Assembly (NCBI GenBank): GCA_029582265.1
Contig: CM055827.1
Span: 5,776,471-5,840,470, forward strand
From: Zoroaster sp. YZ-2022
Lineage: Eukaryota > Echinodermata > Asteroidea > Forcipulatida > Zoroasteridae
Reading direction: 5' to 3'
DNA length: 64,000 nt
The notes beneath the pieces were generated by a model that was not told where the DNA came from, made no database searches, and saw nothing but the letters and a program-made list of their open reading frames with translations. Made by a program: the position numbers and the translations under genes. This document shows positions 13,483 through 23,700 of the stretch, one piece after another; the stretch's first letter is position 1, and every line of letters starts with the position of its first letter.

Positions 13483-14804
13483 CTTGAAGGGAAAATGAGA
13501 TTGAAAATTAGTATTACAGTTATCATTATAGTATTATTTAAAGGGTTCATGAAATAGGATTTTTGTTTTAACTTGAAAACATTATGCACAGCTCTGCATC
13601 CACATTGACATCACTTTTCCACCTTTTTTTGCCAGTTACCAATCAACAAACCCGTTTTTTATTGGCGACGGAACCACCGTTTTCTGTGGGCTAGGTTTAG
13701 TGTTTTGATTTAGTACACTTTCAGTACTGCCGTGAAGACACTTAGTCATGTTGTTTTCTCATAGAACGGAGCCTTTAATCGCTGTCAACATATTTTACAA
13801 ATTACAACATATATCTTCCATTGAGCCCCTAAAGGAACCTATATGAAAACAACATTTCGTTCCCTCAAATTAATATTATTATTTTGTTCCCTCGAAAAAA
13901 AATTATGTTGAGGGAACGAAATATTATTTGCTTCCCTCGAATTTTTATTTCGTTCCCTCGAAATAATATTTCGTTCCCTTGAAATAATTGTTTTCATAAA
14001 GGTGCCTTTAGGGGTGCATAATTTTCACTTTTCATGGTAAAAATACACTTCCCGTTTTGTTTAAAATATATACCGGTATCTACATAAAATTGCATTTCAT
14101 AGACGCTTTAAATTATCTTCATCAAAGTCATCATCGTCATCACCATCATTAACCGTCCCCATCGTCAGAATACCGGCTTATCATGGGTAAATGCAGCTAA
14201 GGGCTGTGCCGGGTATCCGGGTATCCGGATACCCGACCGAAACTGTCATTGCCCAGTTCCATTTTTCGGTTCCAATTACCCGTACACCTACTTTTTGTGG
14301 GGAATGAGGATGTTTAAGTCGTTTTTAATATAGAGGCGGGAAATTATTACAGTAAGTCCACATTTATTATGACTCAAACAAGAGAAACTTGTGTTCATAT
14401 TGGTTATTTTGTACATTGGGGAGTATTTATGTGTTTTGACAAAATTGTTTACGGGTACCCGGGTATCCGAAGATTTCCAATTTCGGGTATCCGGTTCCCG
14501 AAATAACCGAAAATGCACAACCTTAAATGCACCTACCACTCAAAACCATCCACAGAGCCATATGCATGCTCCCGCGATCCGATTCTCTTACTTCCAGCAC
14601 ACAAATCAATCCACAACCAAGCCCACTGATTATGCCAGTCACAGCCAGCATACTCCGGCAGAAGATTTGCCAACAGCTAATGAGTTTGGGTTTCTCATGA
14701 TAACTAGCGCTGCCTCCAAGCATTACCATCACAAATCCAAGTGCTTGCTGTGTCGCAAGTATGATCGTAAGGTATACACGAACGTTTGCTAACAGGGCAT
14801 CCAT
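13312..14804 (-). CDS. Four-transmembrane protein gene, partial (two exons)
   Basis: Two minus-strand exons, 14537-14804 and 13312-13482, join in frame: the first ends in phase 1 (AGT G) and the second starts by completing GCT. The joined frame encodes four hydrophobic segments: YLTIILATQQALGFVMVML, MLAVTGIISGLGCGLICVL, AVSFVCLILHVQFY and AIFCLMAFIVFIVGFVV. The first pair is joined by a short loop, a topology like MS4A/TMEM176 proteins, but the family was not identified. Exon 2 ends at a donor (G|GTATGT) and the 3' exon or exons were not found. The start is taken as the ATG at 14804. Inferred role: a membrane protein; nothing shows its substrate. A paralogous first exon lies at 17565-17826. 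Confidence 0.65.
13826..14014. mobile_element. MITE with CCCCTAAAGG ends, interior of CGTTCCCTCGAAAT repeats
   Basis: The ends CCCCTAAAGGAACC and its inverse GGTGCCTTTAGGGG, extended by TGAAAACAA/TTGTTTTCA, are inverted. The interior is mostly variants of TTTCGTTCCCTCGAAAT in both orientations. Non-coding, inside an intron of the four-TM gene; no target duplication found. Confidence 0.65.
14198..14525. mobile_element. hAT-type MITE with GGGTATCC repeats beside a splice donor
   Basis: The ends TAAGGGCTGTGCCGGG and its inverse (GTGCAACCTTA type) flank repeated GGGTATCCGGGTACCCG motifs. The flanks AATGCAGC (14190-14197) and AATGCACC (14526-14533) form an 8-bp duplication with one mismatch. The right copy is bases +4 to +11 of the intron after exon 14537-14804. 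A relative lies at 40266-40563. Confidence 0.75.
14537..14804 (-). CDS. Four-TM gene, first coding exon (proximal copy)
   Basis: Starts ATG GAT GCC and encodes 89 codons plus one base, ending AGTG|GTAGGT. It shares LATQ/LGTQ, LG, WxxxCR, MAVTxIISGLG and the final W-V-SG pattern with 17565-17826. In both copies the ATG is preceded by TTGACT and six more bases, so the homology extends upstream of the start. Confidence 0.65.
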
Positions 14805-14871
14805 TATTTGAGTCAAATAATGGACGTATGACGGTCACGAATCTACCAAGTTGTTATCATTTCATTTGGCC

Positions 14872-15120
14872 AAACAAAAAAATTCTTCGGTTTCTGGTCT
14901 CCGCACGCGTCACCTCAGAGCCGCCGTAGGCATTTTAATTTTTTTTAAATTGATTTATTATTCTTTTGCTATGAAACGATGTCCAATTGCAGTCAAAATT
15001 GCTGGATCGATTGTAAATCTGCCATGCTGTGTTTTACGTATCACGTATTTCACTGGTTGGCCAAAAAAAACAAAAACCTATGACATATGAACAGAAACTG
15101 GAAACTATTTTGGGGCCTAA
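14872..15120. mobile_element. GGTTTCTGGTCTCC-family MITE, internally deleted
   Basis: The left end CGGTTTCTGGTCTCCGCACG and the shared interior (AAACGATGTCCAATTGCAG) are present, and the right end has decayed to GAAACTGGAAAC...GGGGCCTAA. Non-coding. Confidence 0.6.
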
Positions 15121-15754
15121 GTTCCATCCTATTATGATTTTGTCATGCATGCATGTCAATTGTTATGAACGTTTGCCTAGCCAGGCGGGATGAGGTCAGT
15201 TGAGGGAAAGTTGTATACAATTTAAATTCGCATTGTGAATTTGTCACACTGGAGAACGTAGTGAGTTTGGCCCCCTGAAATAGAGTTTTTGTCGAATACG
15301 ACAAATAACATTTCACACTAGGGTCATACTATTTCATACAGGGAATAACCTAAGTGGTGAATCAACATTATAAGAGTTCAATTTAATTTTCACTCAAAGA
15401 TATTGTTGAAATAATATGTGGTACAGTTAAATCTATATCTTCATAAATAACCTATAAAGGACCTGTCGTATTAATACAAAATAATATTGCCTTACGTTTC
15501 GAACCTAGCAGATTACTTTCTCATGTAACAATGATGATTCAATATCTTTTTGAAGTTAAATGCAACTTTAAAGTTATCACTGACCAAACTCTTAAAAGGT
15601 GAATTCAACACTTTCCCTTTTTTTAAAGTGAAGATAAAACATTGATATTTGGAAATGTACACTAATTTCAACCTTCTATAGTTCCAAGAAAACATCACAG
15701 AACTAACCCGTGAAAATTTCATCACAATTATGTGCTCACGTTTTTATGTTTACA
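15121..15754. other. Intergenic between the two first exons, no gene seen
   Basis: GTGGTGAATCAACATTATAA near 15355 and GACCAAACTCTTAAAAGGTG near 15582 resemble decayed ends of the CACTCTTAAAAC family, so a broken copy may lie between them. No exon matching the second exon of the four-TM gene was found. Confidence 0.35.
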
Positions 15755-16066
15755 GTGACGTAACTATGGAGGGGCACGTGGACCCCTGCCGAGATCTGTG
15801 CCCCCCCTCCCCCCGGGTGCCCCCATTCAGAATTTTGAAAAATAGATCCCCATTTAAGGCTGCAGGATAAAAAATGTTCAAGTATTGACCGTGCCCCCCT
15901 AGAAAAAGTGGTGCACCCCCTAGAAAAAGTGGTGCACCCCCTAGAAAAAGTGGTGCACCCCCTAGAAAAAGTGGTGTACCCCCTAGAAAAAGTGGTGCAC
16001 CCCCTAGAAAAAGTGGTGACCCCCTAGTGCCCCCCTGAAAATTGGCCCCTATTTACGCCCCTGGTT
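15755..16066. mobile_element. Probable hAT-type MITE containing a 21-bp minisatellite
   Basis: The start CAGTGACGTAACTATGG and the end ATTTACGCCCCTG are imperfect inverted repeats of the CAGGGGCGTAA kind. No convincing 8-bp duplication was seen. Inside, a 21-bp unit (AGAAAAAGTGGTGCACCCCCT) repeats about six to seven times at roughly 15901-16020. Confidence 0.5.
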
Positions 16067-16373
16067 TTACACAAAGTTACTGAAAGGCATGAACAACATT
16101 TTGCCCTGATATAACATAGCATGGAAACACTTCAAACGGAATATATGTTCAGGATTATTGTTACTTGCATTGCTATTTATACTAACACCAAATAAGATTT
16201 TAGATTAATTATGTTGATTTGATAATCTGGAATTTACCAATGTTGAACCTTCCCTTTAAACATGACTGCAATATGATTGTATGTTCTTGTTGTGCAATTG
16301 CAATTTCCCATTTCCAATTTTACAACTTCCATCATCATCATCATAATTCTCCTTGTTTTTCATTTATGGCATT

Positions 16374-16690
16374 TCACCAGGCCATATATATTCATGACAT
16401 CATCACCAGTACCAACCAGCAAGAAGTCTTCGGTCTGCACATTCACAACAATATTGACTGTCCCCCCATACATATTCCTGGGGTCACACGTTATTTCTCA
16501 AATGCTGCTCCCGAACTTTGGAACAATCTTCCTTGTCAACTTCACTAACACCAATCCCTGTCATCATTCAAATCATTCCTCAAAACTCATCTTTTCTGTT
16601 GTCGTTTCTTTTAAATTTATATTGCATTTATGCGCCATGAGCATCATGCTTGGATGATACCGGCGCTTTACTAAATTTTTTCGTTTTTTC
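16374..16690 (+). mobile_element. LINE 3' fragment (CR1/L2-like)
   Basis: Broken frames encode VTRYFSNAAPELWNNLPCQL followed, after a stop and frame change, by SFLKTHLF, the standard end of a CR1/L2 reverse transcriptase. A degraded 3' tail follows. It is 5'-truncated and non-functional. Confidence 0.7.
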
Positions 16691-17081
16691 AGAGTGGAGT
16701 GGGGTGGGGCAAACACTTTTTGGGGGTAAACTTACCGACAGAAAACTCATATGAACAGACAAATTTACTTTATTCCCCCCCCCCAAAAAAAATGGACGAT
16801 CTTTAAAGTCGGTAAAACGGGGGGGGGGGTGTGGGGGGGGGGGGGAGGTGTGCCAATTATATTATTGCCAGTTTTTCCAACCCTCTCCCATACACTGCTT
16901 AAAACAACACTTTATTTACCATTTTTTCTTATCTGTTTTGTTTATTTACCTATTTTTTGTATAGGCCACTGTTTAGCAGACAAATAAGTTCAGAAATACA
17001 AGTTTGAGAATTTACTGACAAACACTCTTTTGCCAACAAGTGGGGACCTCCCCTCCCCTCCCCTCCCCTCCCCCTCTGGCT

Positions 17082-17479
17082 CAGCGGCGTAGCCAGGACG
17101 GTTTCATTGGGGGAAAATTGCTTTTCAGTGGGGGCCTGGGGGTATGGGTTTTTTCCCTTTTCTTTTTTTTGGGGCACTATCGGGATTTTTCGTGGGGGCA
17201 CTGGAAATTTGTGGGGGGAACGTGACCCCACCAGCCCCCCCCTCCTCCCTCCCCCCACCAGCCCTCCCTCCCCCACCAGCCCCCCCCCCTCCCCCCACCA
17301 GCCCCCCCTCCTCCCTCCTCCCTCCCCCCACCAGCCCCCTCCTCCCCCCCCACCAGCCCCCTCCTCCTTCCCCCACCAGCCCCCACCCCCTCCTCCCTCC
17401 CCCTCCTCCTCCCTCCCCCCACCCCTCCTCCCTCCCCCCCACCCCTCCTCCCTCCCCCACCCACGTGGCTACGCCGCTG
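17082..17479. mobile_element. hAT-type MITE filled with a CCCCCACCAGCCCCCTCC minisatellite
   Basis: The ends CAGCGGCGTAGCCA and TGGCTACGCCGCTG are perfect inverted repeats. The flanks CTCTGGCT (17074-17081) and CTTTGGCT (17480-17487) are an 8-bp duplication with one mismatch. The interior from about 17228 is almost pure pyrimidine (C-rich) tandem sequence, which opens several long spurious frames. Confidence 0.8.
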
Positions 17480-17564
17480 CTTTGGCTACGCCACTGGTCA
17501 CCATGAAAATCAAATCGCCCACCGTCCTCATAACATCTGTCATTAGTTTAATCATCACACTTAC

Positions 17565-17826
17565 CACTCGTAACTGTCCATGGAGCTAAATGTACGTCTC
17601 CTAATCCCGGAGTCATTACACAAAATAATTGACTACCTAACCCACTGATGATGCTAGTAACAGCCATTAGACACCGGCAGACTAGTAGCCAACGGGGAAT
17701 ATGTCTGGGGTTCTTGTGGTCATTGGTACTGCTTCTTCCAAGTATCAGAAGCATAAGTCCAAGTACCAGTTGTGTACCCAGTACAGTCAAAAGTAGTGCA
17801 CGGATGTGAATTGGGAAGACATGCAT
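17565..17826 (-). CDS. Four-TM protein, paralogous first coding exon (distal copy)
   Basis: ATG CAT GTC starts an 87-codon frame with one extra base, ending AGTG|GTAAGT, a stronger donor than the proximal copy's GTAGGT. It encodes two hydrophobic segments (LLLTVLGTQLVLGLMLLIL and LMAVTSIISGLGSQLFCVM) with the same conserved residues as 14537-14804. The phase-1 end fits the shared exon 13312-13482. It could be an alternative first exon of one gene or the remnant of a tandem gene copy; no private second exon was found. Confidence 0.65.
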
Positions 17827-18660
17827 TTTATTAGTCAAGTAAATACTATATCATATCGACTCACATTACACAGAGCAGGTTTGAATATAGACAAATTCCT
17901 AACCTGTCCGACTTTTCTACAGATGTTGGTAGCACCATTATATCTGTATTCAGGTCTTTATTGTTATCATCAATGCATGATCGAATTGAGTGAGTTTGCC
18001 AACCCTGCGGGGTCACAATCACTAGTCTCTATTATACCAAGATTATTTTATACCTCCATGATTATACTAAGTATTTGGTTATCGTAGGACCGGTGTGGCA
18101 CGCTCCTTGGAAAGCGCTTCCGTTACGTAACGCATTGTTACAATTTCTAGATATATACCTGGCTTTGCCTGTTCAAATTATCTCTCAGTCGAGCAGCTCA
18201 AATCCCGCTTTCGCTTGTGAAGATTCGCACACAAGCCATACGACATGCAAAGCTACAAGTTTTACCCATACGACATACACAAATCATGACGTCCAGTCCG
18301 GATCCTGCTTCAAATCGAGACATTTTACTCGCAATACAAACCTTACCCAGCTCAATCGACACCAAAGTAAAAAACGCACACCGGCAGATATTTCACACGA
18401 ATTTAAAAGCGAAGGCAACAACGACCAATTTAGACATTTAGAAAAAATCGGCGTTCGACCGAATCAGCCATAGCTTCACTCAATGTCGGTGACATCGACT
18501 TGGCTAGAGGGCTACTCCACGAGATCCTGGACGCCATTAATTAAACAACGAAAAAAGTCATTAAACTGGCCGACCGCTCTAGATCTTCACAAGGCTCGGT
18601 TAATAAAGAGTATGTCACCGATGACCTCGCAGACGACGTAAAATTTCGCGACCGGGGAAA
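17827..18660. other. Upstream region of the four-TM exons, no gene seen
   Basis: This lies upstream of the distal first exon and may hold its promoter and 5' untranslated sequence. No TATA box or exon was recognised with confidence. The frame at 18075-18473 has no recognisable domain. Confidence 0.3.
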
Positions 18661-18920
18661 AGTTGCAGACATAAAATTTGACGTCAAATTTCCCGACTTG
18701 GGGAAAAGTCGAGAAAATTTCCATGAATATTGACGTCAATGTTTAAGTGTTAATATTTGGTGTCCCTTCAGGGTCATTGGGGTTAAGTCGCAGATATGAA
18801 ATTTGACGTCAACTTTTGTGACTTGGGGGGAAAGTCGCAGACATGAAATTTGACGTCAAATTTCGCGACTTTGAGGGAAAAGTCGTGAAATTTTCCATGA
18901 AATTTGACGTGAATGTTTAG
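18661..18920. repeat. Repeat block with four perfect TGACGTCA sites
   Basis: TGACGTCA occurs at 18679, 18731, 18804 and 18851, and TGACGTGA at 18905. The sites sit in a repeated frame GCAGAYATRAAATTTGACGT followed by a CGACTT...GGGAAAAGTC phrase, so the block is a degenerate tandem repeat. TGACGTCA is the CRE site for CREB/ATF factors; whether it is functional is unknown. Confidence 0.6.
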
Positions 18921-19036
18921 GTCTTTTGTGTCCCTCCAGGGCCACCATAATGGAGGCAGAAATATTTAAATTCGTCAATAAAATTAGCGACCTCAATAAA
19001 ATATAGCTTGTTTTGATTAATTTAAAACGATTGTTT

Positions 19037-19170
19037 TGGAAAGAATGTCGTATACAACCGCCACTTTTCTTTCTCATTAATCATTATAACCAATAATGTA
19101 ATCTTACCCACTCAGTATAAGGTGGAGAACATATTATAGATGATGATGGACTGCTTCAAATTATTCCAGA
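19037..19170. mobile_element. Truncated GGAAAGAATG-family MITE
   Basis: The left end GGAAAGAATGTCGTATACAA and about 130 bp of family interior are present; the rest is missing. Confidence 0.65.
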
Positions 19171-19763
19171 ATCACCCTTCAATTTGCTCCTTTACAATAA
19201 CAATAATATTGGCGTTTCTCAGAGTACGACAAAGTTAAGCGTTCACTTCCAGTATTCATAGACAAATTATTTTTGATATTTTTGATGCTCGCAAGACCAT
19301 ACCAAATTTCAATGTATGTTTTATACAGATGACAATAAATATTCTGAATCTGAATCTGAATCTGAAATGTCAAGCGGTACAAATGTGCATTATAAATGAA
19401 TTTATCTCGTATTTAAGGCTTTTTTGTGCTATTCGGCAATTATTATAATGCCGTGAGAACGATATAGTTCTGACTTGTTACAGCCGACCACTGTGAGAAA
19501 GTTCACTGAAGATTTCCATAGTAATAATTGTGATAATAATAATAAAACTACATTAATAAAAGTTATATTCACTCTGTAGAGTAACGTTCATGAAACTGCC
19601 ACCTAAACCAGGGGCACATCCAGAATTCATTATGTGACTGGCTCTCGGGCAAAACCCTAAACTTGGACCCAATTTTCAAAAGTGAGATTTTGGTATAGTT
19701 TGATTTATCTAGATTTCCCCCGGCTTTCATTTGTTGCATGCCGCGTACAACATCGGTAAATTA

Positions 19764-19857
19764 CCAGGGGACAATTTCATAGAGCTGCGAAGAAGAACAT
19801 TTTTCTAAGCAACATAAAAAACAGACTACCAGCCAAAATGCATAACTGAGTTTGTAT

Positions 19858-19906
<49 letters not shown>

Positions 19907-20332
19907 TGGACTTATATAGCGCACGTATCCACCAAACTCGTGCTCAAGGCGCATTACATTATTACCCCTGTTCATCAGGCGCATAAATCATTCCTGAAAC
20001 CATCTCAGCTCCCTGGGGAGTTTACAGCTCAATTGCTGCCACTACGGCGCATATAGGGCTAATCAAACACAACAACCAACTCTGCCCTCACAGGTACCCA
20101 TTTACCCCCTGGGTGGAGAGAAGCAATTATGGTAAAGTGTCTTGCTCAAGGACACAAGCACCATGGTCGCGGTTGGGATTCGAACCCACATTCTGACAAC
20201 ATCAGAACACAAATCCGATGCACTATAAAACCGCTCACTCCATGAAAGTTTGGCTGGCAATCAAAGAAATCCGCTAAGCAAATTTTTCTGGTAAGCAATT
20301 TTGTCTGCTTAGCAACTCCATGAAATTTACCT
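19764..20332. mobile_element. CTGCTAAGC-type MITE split by a SINE
   Basis: The left part (CAATTTCATAGAGCTGC, then CAGACTACCAGCCAAAATGC) and right part (GTTTGGCTGGCAATC, then TCTGCTTAGCAACTCCATGA) are the two halves of a palindromic element also found at 33688-34008, 34181-34613, 41147-41328 and 43510-43752. The SINE at 19856-20240 separates them. Confidence 0.7.
19856..20240 (-). mobile_element. tRNA-derived SINE with (TTA)n tail
   Basis: On the minus strand the head contains a B-box-like GGGTTCGAATCCCA, then GTGTCCTTGAGCAAGACACT, a core with GGGTACCTGTGAGGGCAGAG, and a 3' end GCGCCTTGAGCACG...GCGCTATATAAGTCC followed by about 14 TTA units. Related copies: 32473-32825 (same strand), 13047-13180 and 31165-31290 (3' parts), 63180-63480 (divergent). 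Confidence 0.8.
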
Positions 20333-20475
20333 CAGATTATCAAATTAACTAATTTATTATCTTAATTAATAGGCCATTGTAACACTAACAGGACGTGGCA
20401 ACAATTACGTCTATTCAGCATGTACACAGTGTATAATTATGTACAAAAAACGCCTTGGATCAATGTTTTGACAAG

Positions 20476-20491
20476 TCACTAGGGGGCGCTA
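20476..20491 (+). promoter_or_regulatory. CTCF-like site upstream of AP-3 sigma
   Basis: TCACTAGGGGGCGCTA matches the CTCF core consensus CCASYAGRKGGCRS at all but the first position, and lies about 150 bases before the AP-3 sigma start codon. Similar sequences occur at about 30106-30120, 30839-30854 and 47342-47356. The match is by eye only. Confidence 0.35.
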
Positions 20492-20637
20492 TGATCAGAC
20501 GACGGAATCTCTTCGGAAGGCGATGATGTCTGAGAAACAGTAGCCCAGCTTCATTAAAATCTCATTCTTATCCACGATTTAAATATTACCATAGTTTACC
20601 TTAAGCAATACAGTTAGCATATTTATTTTTGTTCAAA

Positions 20638-20706
20638 ATGATTAAAGCGATCTTAGTCTTCAACAATCATGGAAAACCAAGGCTTTCGAAATTCTTCACT
20701 CATTAT
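20638..20706 (+). CDS. AP3S1: AP-3 sigma exon 1
   Basis: Starts ATG ATT AAA GCG and encodes 23 residues (MIKAILVFNNHGKPRLSKF, then FTHY), ending TAT|GTAAGT. This is the conserved first beta strand of the longin-like sigma fold. It is too short for routine open-frame detection and was recognised from its protein sequence. Confidence 0.92.
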
Positions 20707-23700
20707 GTAAGTACATTGCAATAGGCGGTTGAGTGTCATCTCGACCTTCGTACCGACTCGATCGTTGTACTTGTGTATGTACCAACTCGACCGAGAATGA
20801 GTCAGTGATCGACCGTCGAGTCAAAAGACCGGTTCGACCGCTGGCATACTGAGCAATATTTTCACAAGGCCCAACACTAACAGTTCAATTGCTATTTTGT
20901 TTGTACATGTTTTAGGTATTTTACAGTCAGTCAATAAGCCAACCCAGAATTGTGATTTTGGAAAAAAAGTGGCCAAAAATATAGGTGCCTTTTGTGCATG
21001 GCCATGATATGACGTCATGTGCTAATGTTGGGTAATTATCTACTTCTAACAGCACATATTGAAACATGTTTACTTTTACCATGGTTTAGCTATGATGAGT
21101 TTAGTTTTGATGAGCAAGAACGAACCCAAATTTCGAGAATTTTTTTTGGAAACTTCTAGATGCCACATTCAGAAAATTCGAGAACGAGGTTGAAGTAGAA
21201 TATGTGATCTACGTCTTCAACCCGAGATTGAGGCTGCGGCCAAAAAGATTAGCGGCAATGCATGGGATACGCACATACCTACATGGTTTATCTCAATTAT
21301 ATTTATAATTAGGGAAAGAGTGTAAAATACAACAGCCACTTTTCTATCCAAATACATGTAGGCCTATGACAAATAGGCCTATCACAGATTTTCCTTTAAC
21401 CCTCCTACTGTTTGACCATTTGAAACCATTCAAAATTTCCACTTACAAAAATGCCCATTGGTTTTGTACACACATGGTGATACCATTTGAACAGTGTTGG
21501 TAGCAAGCTTTACTACCATTCAAATCCATTCAAATGCATAGAGGGTCCATTGACCTACCATTCAAAACCATTTGGGGGAATCAATACTGTACACATTTAT
21601 TTCACCATTCAAAACCACAAAAGCGAATGGTTTCAAATGGTGGATCAACTTGTATGAAAAAGGTACCAGAAGTAGGAGGGTTAAAAGATGATAGAGGATA
21701 CACTTAAGGAGAGGAAAGTGTAGTCAATTGAGGATTAGTAACAATATTTTTTTTTATATAGATCTTGAGCAATGAATGTATGCACATCCAGTGAGATGTT
21801 GGCCATTTTGTCGTCTGCTAAAAATACATGCTTAGACATTGTAATGATTGTGGTGGTTTGGTTCGACATTCTTTCCATAAATTATATGCCCGGAAGAAGG
21901 ACATAAGACAGATTAGGTTAAGTGCGCGCTTATGTCCTTTTATTGGGCACGCGACGATTAGCTGTAGTAATATAGCCTAAAGAGGAATCATGCACATGAT
22001 AATGTTGAGTTATGATAATCCAGTTACATGTTAATTGTAATGTGCTTTGCCTTATCTTCAAATAAATAACTTACTGACAAGAGAAACTGACTTTTACATA
22101 AATACATTTTTGGTGCAAACACAGAAAAATAAATCATCTATTAACCCTCCTACTTCTGGTGCCTTTTTCATACAAGTTTATGCACCATTTGAAACCATTC
22201 GCTTTTGTGGTTTTGAATGGTGAAATAACTGTGTACAGTATTGATTCCCTCAAATGGTTTTGAATGGTAGGTCAGCTAATACAAAACCTTGTTTGGATCT
22301 TTCCAAATGGTAGTACAGCTAATACAAAACCTTGTTTGGATACTTCTAAGTGGTGAATCAATGGACCCTCTATGCATTTGAATGGATTTGAATGGTAGTA
22401 AAGCTTGCTACCAACACTGTTCAAATGGTATAACCATGTGTGTACAAAACCAATGGGCATTTTGGTAAGTGGAAATTTTGAATGGTTTCAAATGGTCAAA
22501 CAGTAGGAGGGTTAATTGATTGACAAATGGCGCCCCATACTTCTTCCACCATGATTTTGTCAAAAACCACAATTCCGATTTTTACGTTTTGCCCAGTTCT
22601 GGATTGTAATTTTTTTTGGGTTTGATGTTGTTTCAATCAATAGTATAAATCTGGGTCAAAATTAATATTAATTAATAGTAATATTATTATTAATAATATT
22701 CCCTAACCCGGTGCACTTTGAGGACTTATCTGAATTCTGTTTACAATTTTGGGGAAAAGTTGCCAATGGATACTATTTATTCCAATAAATCTTGTGGTTT
22801 TTTAAACCTAAAAAATCAGAATCTCTTAAAATTTGGTATGGAAATCTGACAAACAGGTCTGAAAATTTTGTCCTGGGAAAGAATGTAGAACTGCCACTTT
22901 TCTATCCAAATATGACAAATATCACATATTTTCCTAGAAGATGATAGAGGACACACTTAATGAGAGGAAAGTGTAGTCAAGTGGGGATTGGAGACGATAT
23001 TTTGGGAGATTTTGAGCAATGAATGTACAATGTACATCCAGTGAGATGCTGGCCATTTTGTCGTCTGCTAATAACACATGCGCCTTAGACAACAGACATT
23101 GTGATTGTGCACAAGTGGCGGTTGGGTTCAACATTCTTTCTCCGTCCAGAAAAAGAGAACAACTTTGTAATTTGTACCATCAATCTTGATTTATTGGCAA
23201 TTTGCTGTCAAAATATAACTTGTTTTGCCCACAAGAGCAGAGAATATGTATTGCATCACATTAGGGAGTTAGCTCTGTTAGGTGCCATCACCAATACACT
23301 GGTTAGTCATGAGTAGGCTTGGGCGGTTCCACAATTTCTGGAACCGGTTCGGTTCCACAAAAAAAGACTCGGTTCCGAGTCGGAACCGGTTCCAAGAGAT
23401 TCTAAGAAAAACATAAGGATTACAGAAAATAATAAAACATACGGCCTATTCAAACTTCGTTGTGTCCCTGATACGAAACGAAGGAGTTTCAATTTTCAAC
23501 CGTAAATGCAGTGATGATAATGTTTAATTTAAAATATGTTTCAGAAACTTTAAAGAAACTTTTTGGAAACGTTAAGCTAAATTAGAGATTTGCTTCCATT
23601 ATCCTACCGTTCGCAAACAACGTTACAAGCAGTGGTAGTACATGCCATGGCTTTAATTTCCATGCACATGCTTCAGGGGTTGGAGCAATTAAGCAATTAT

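Noticed and set aside
14391..14792. 133-aa plus-strand open frame
   Set aside because: It is antisense to the four-TM first exon and continues into a MITE.
17107..17589. Long Pro/Ser-rich and Gly-rich open frames
   Set aside because: They are translations of the C-rich minisatellite inside a MITE; several frames on both strands are open at once.
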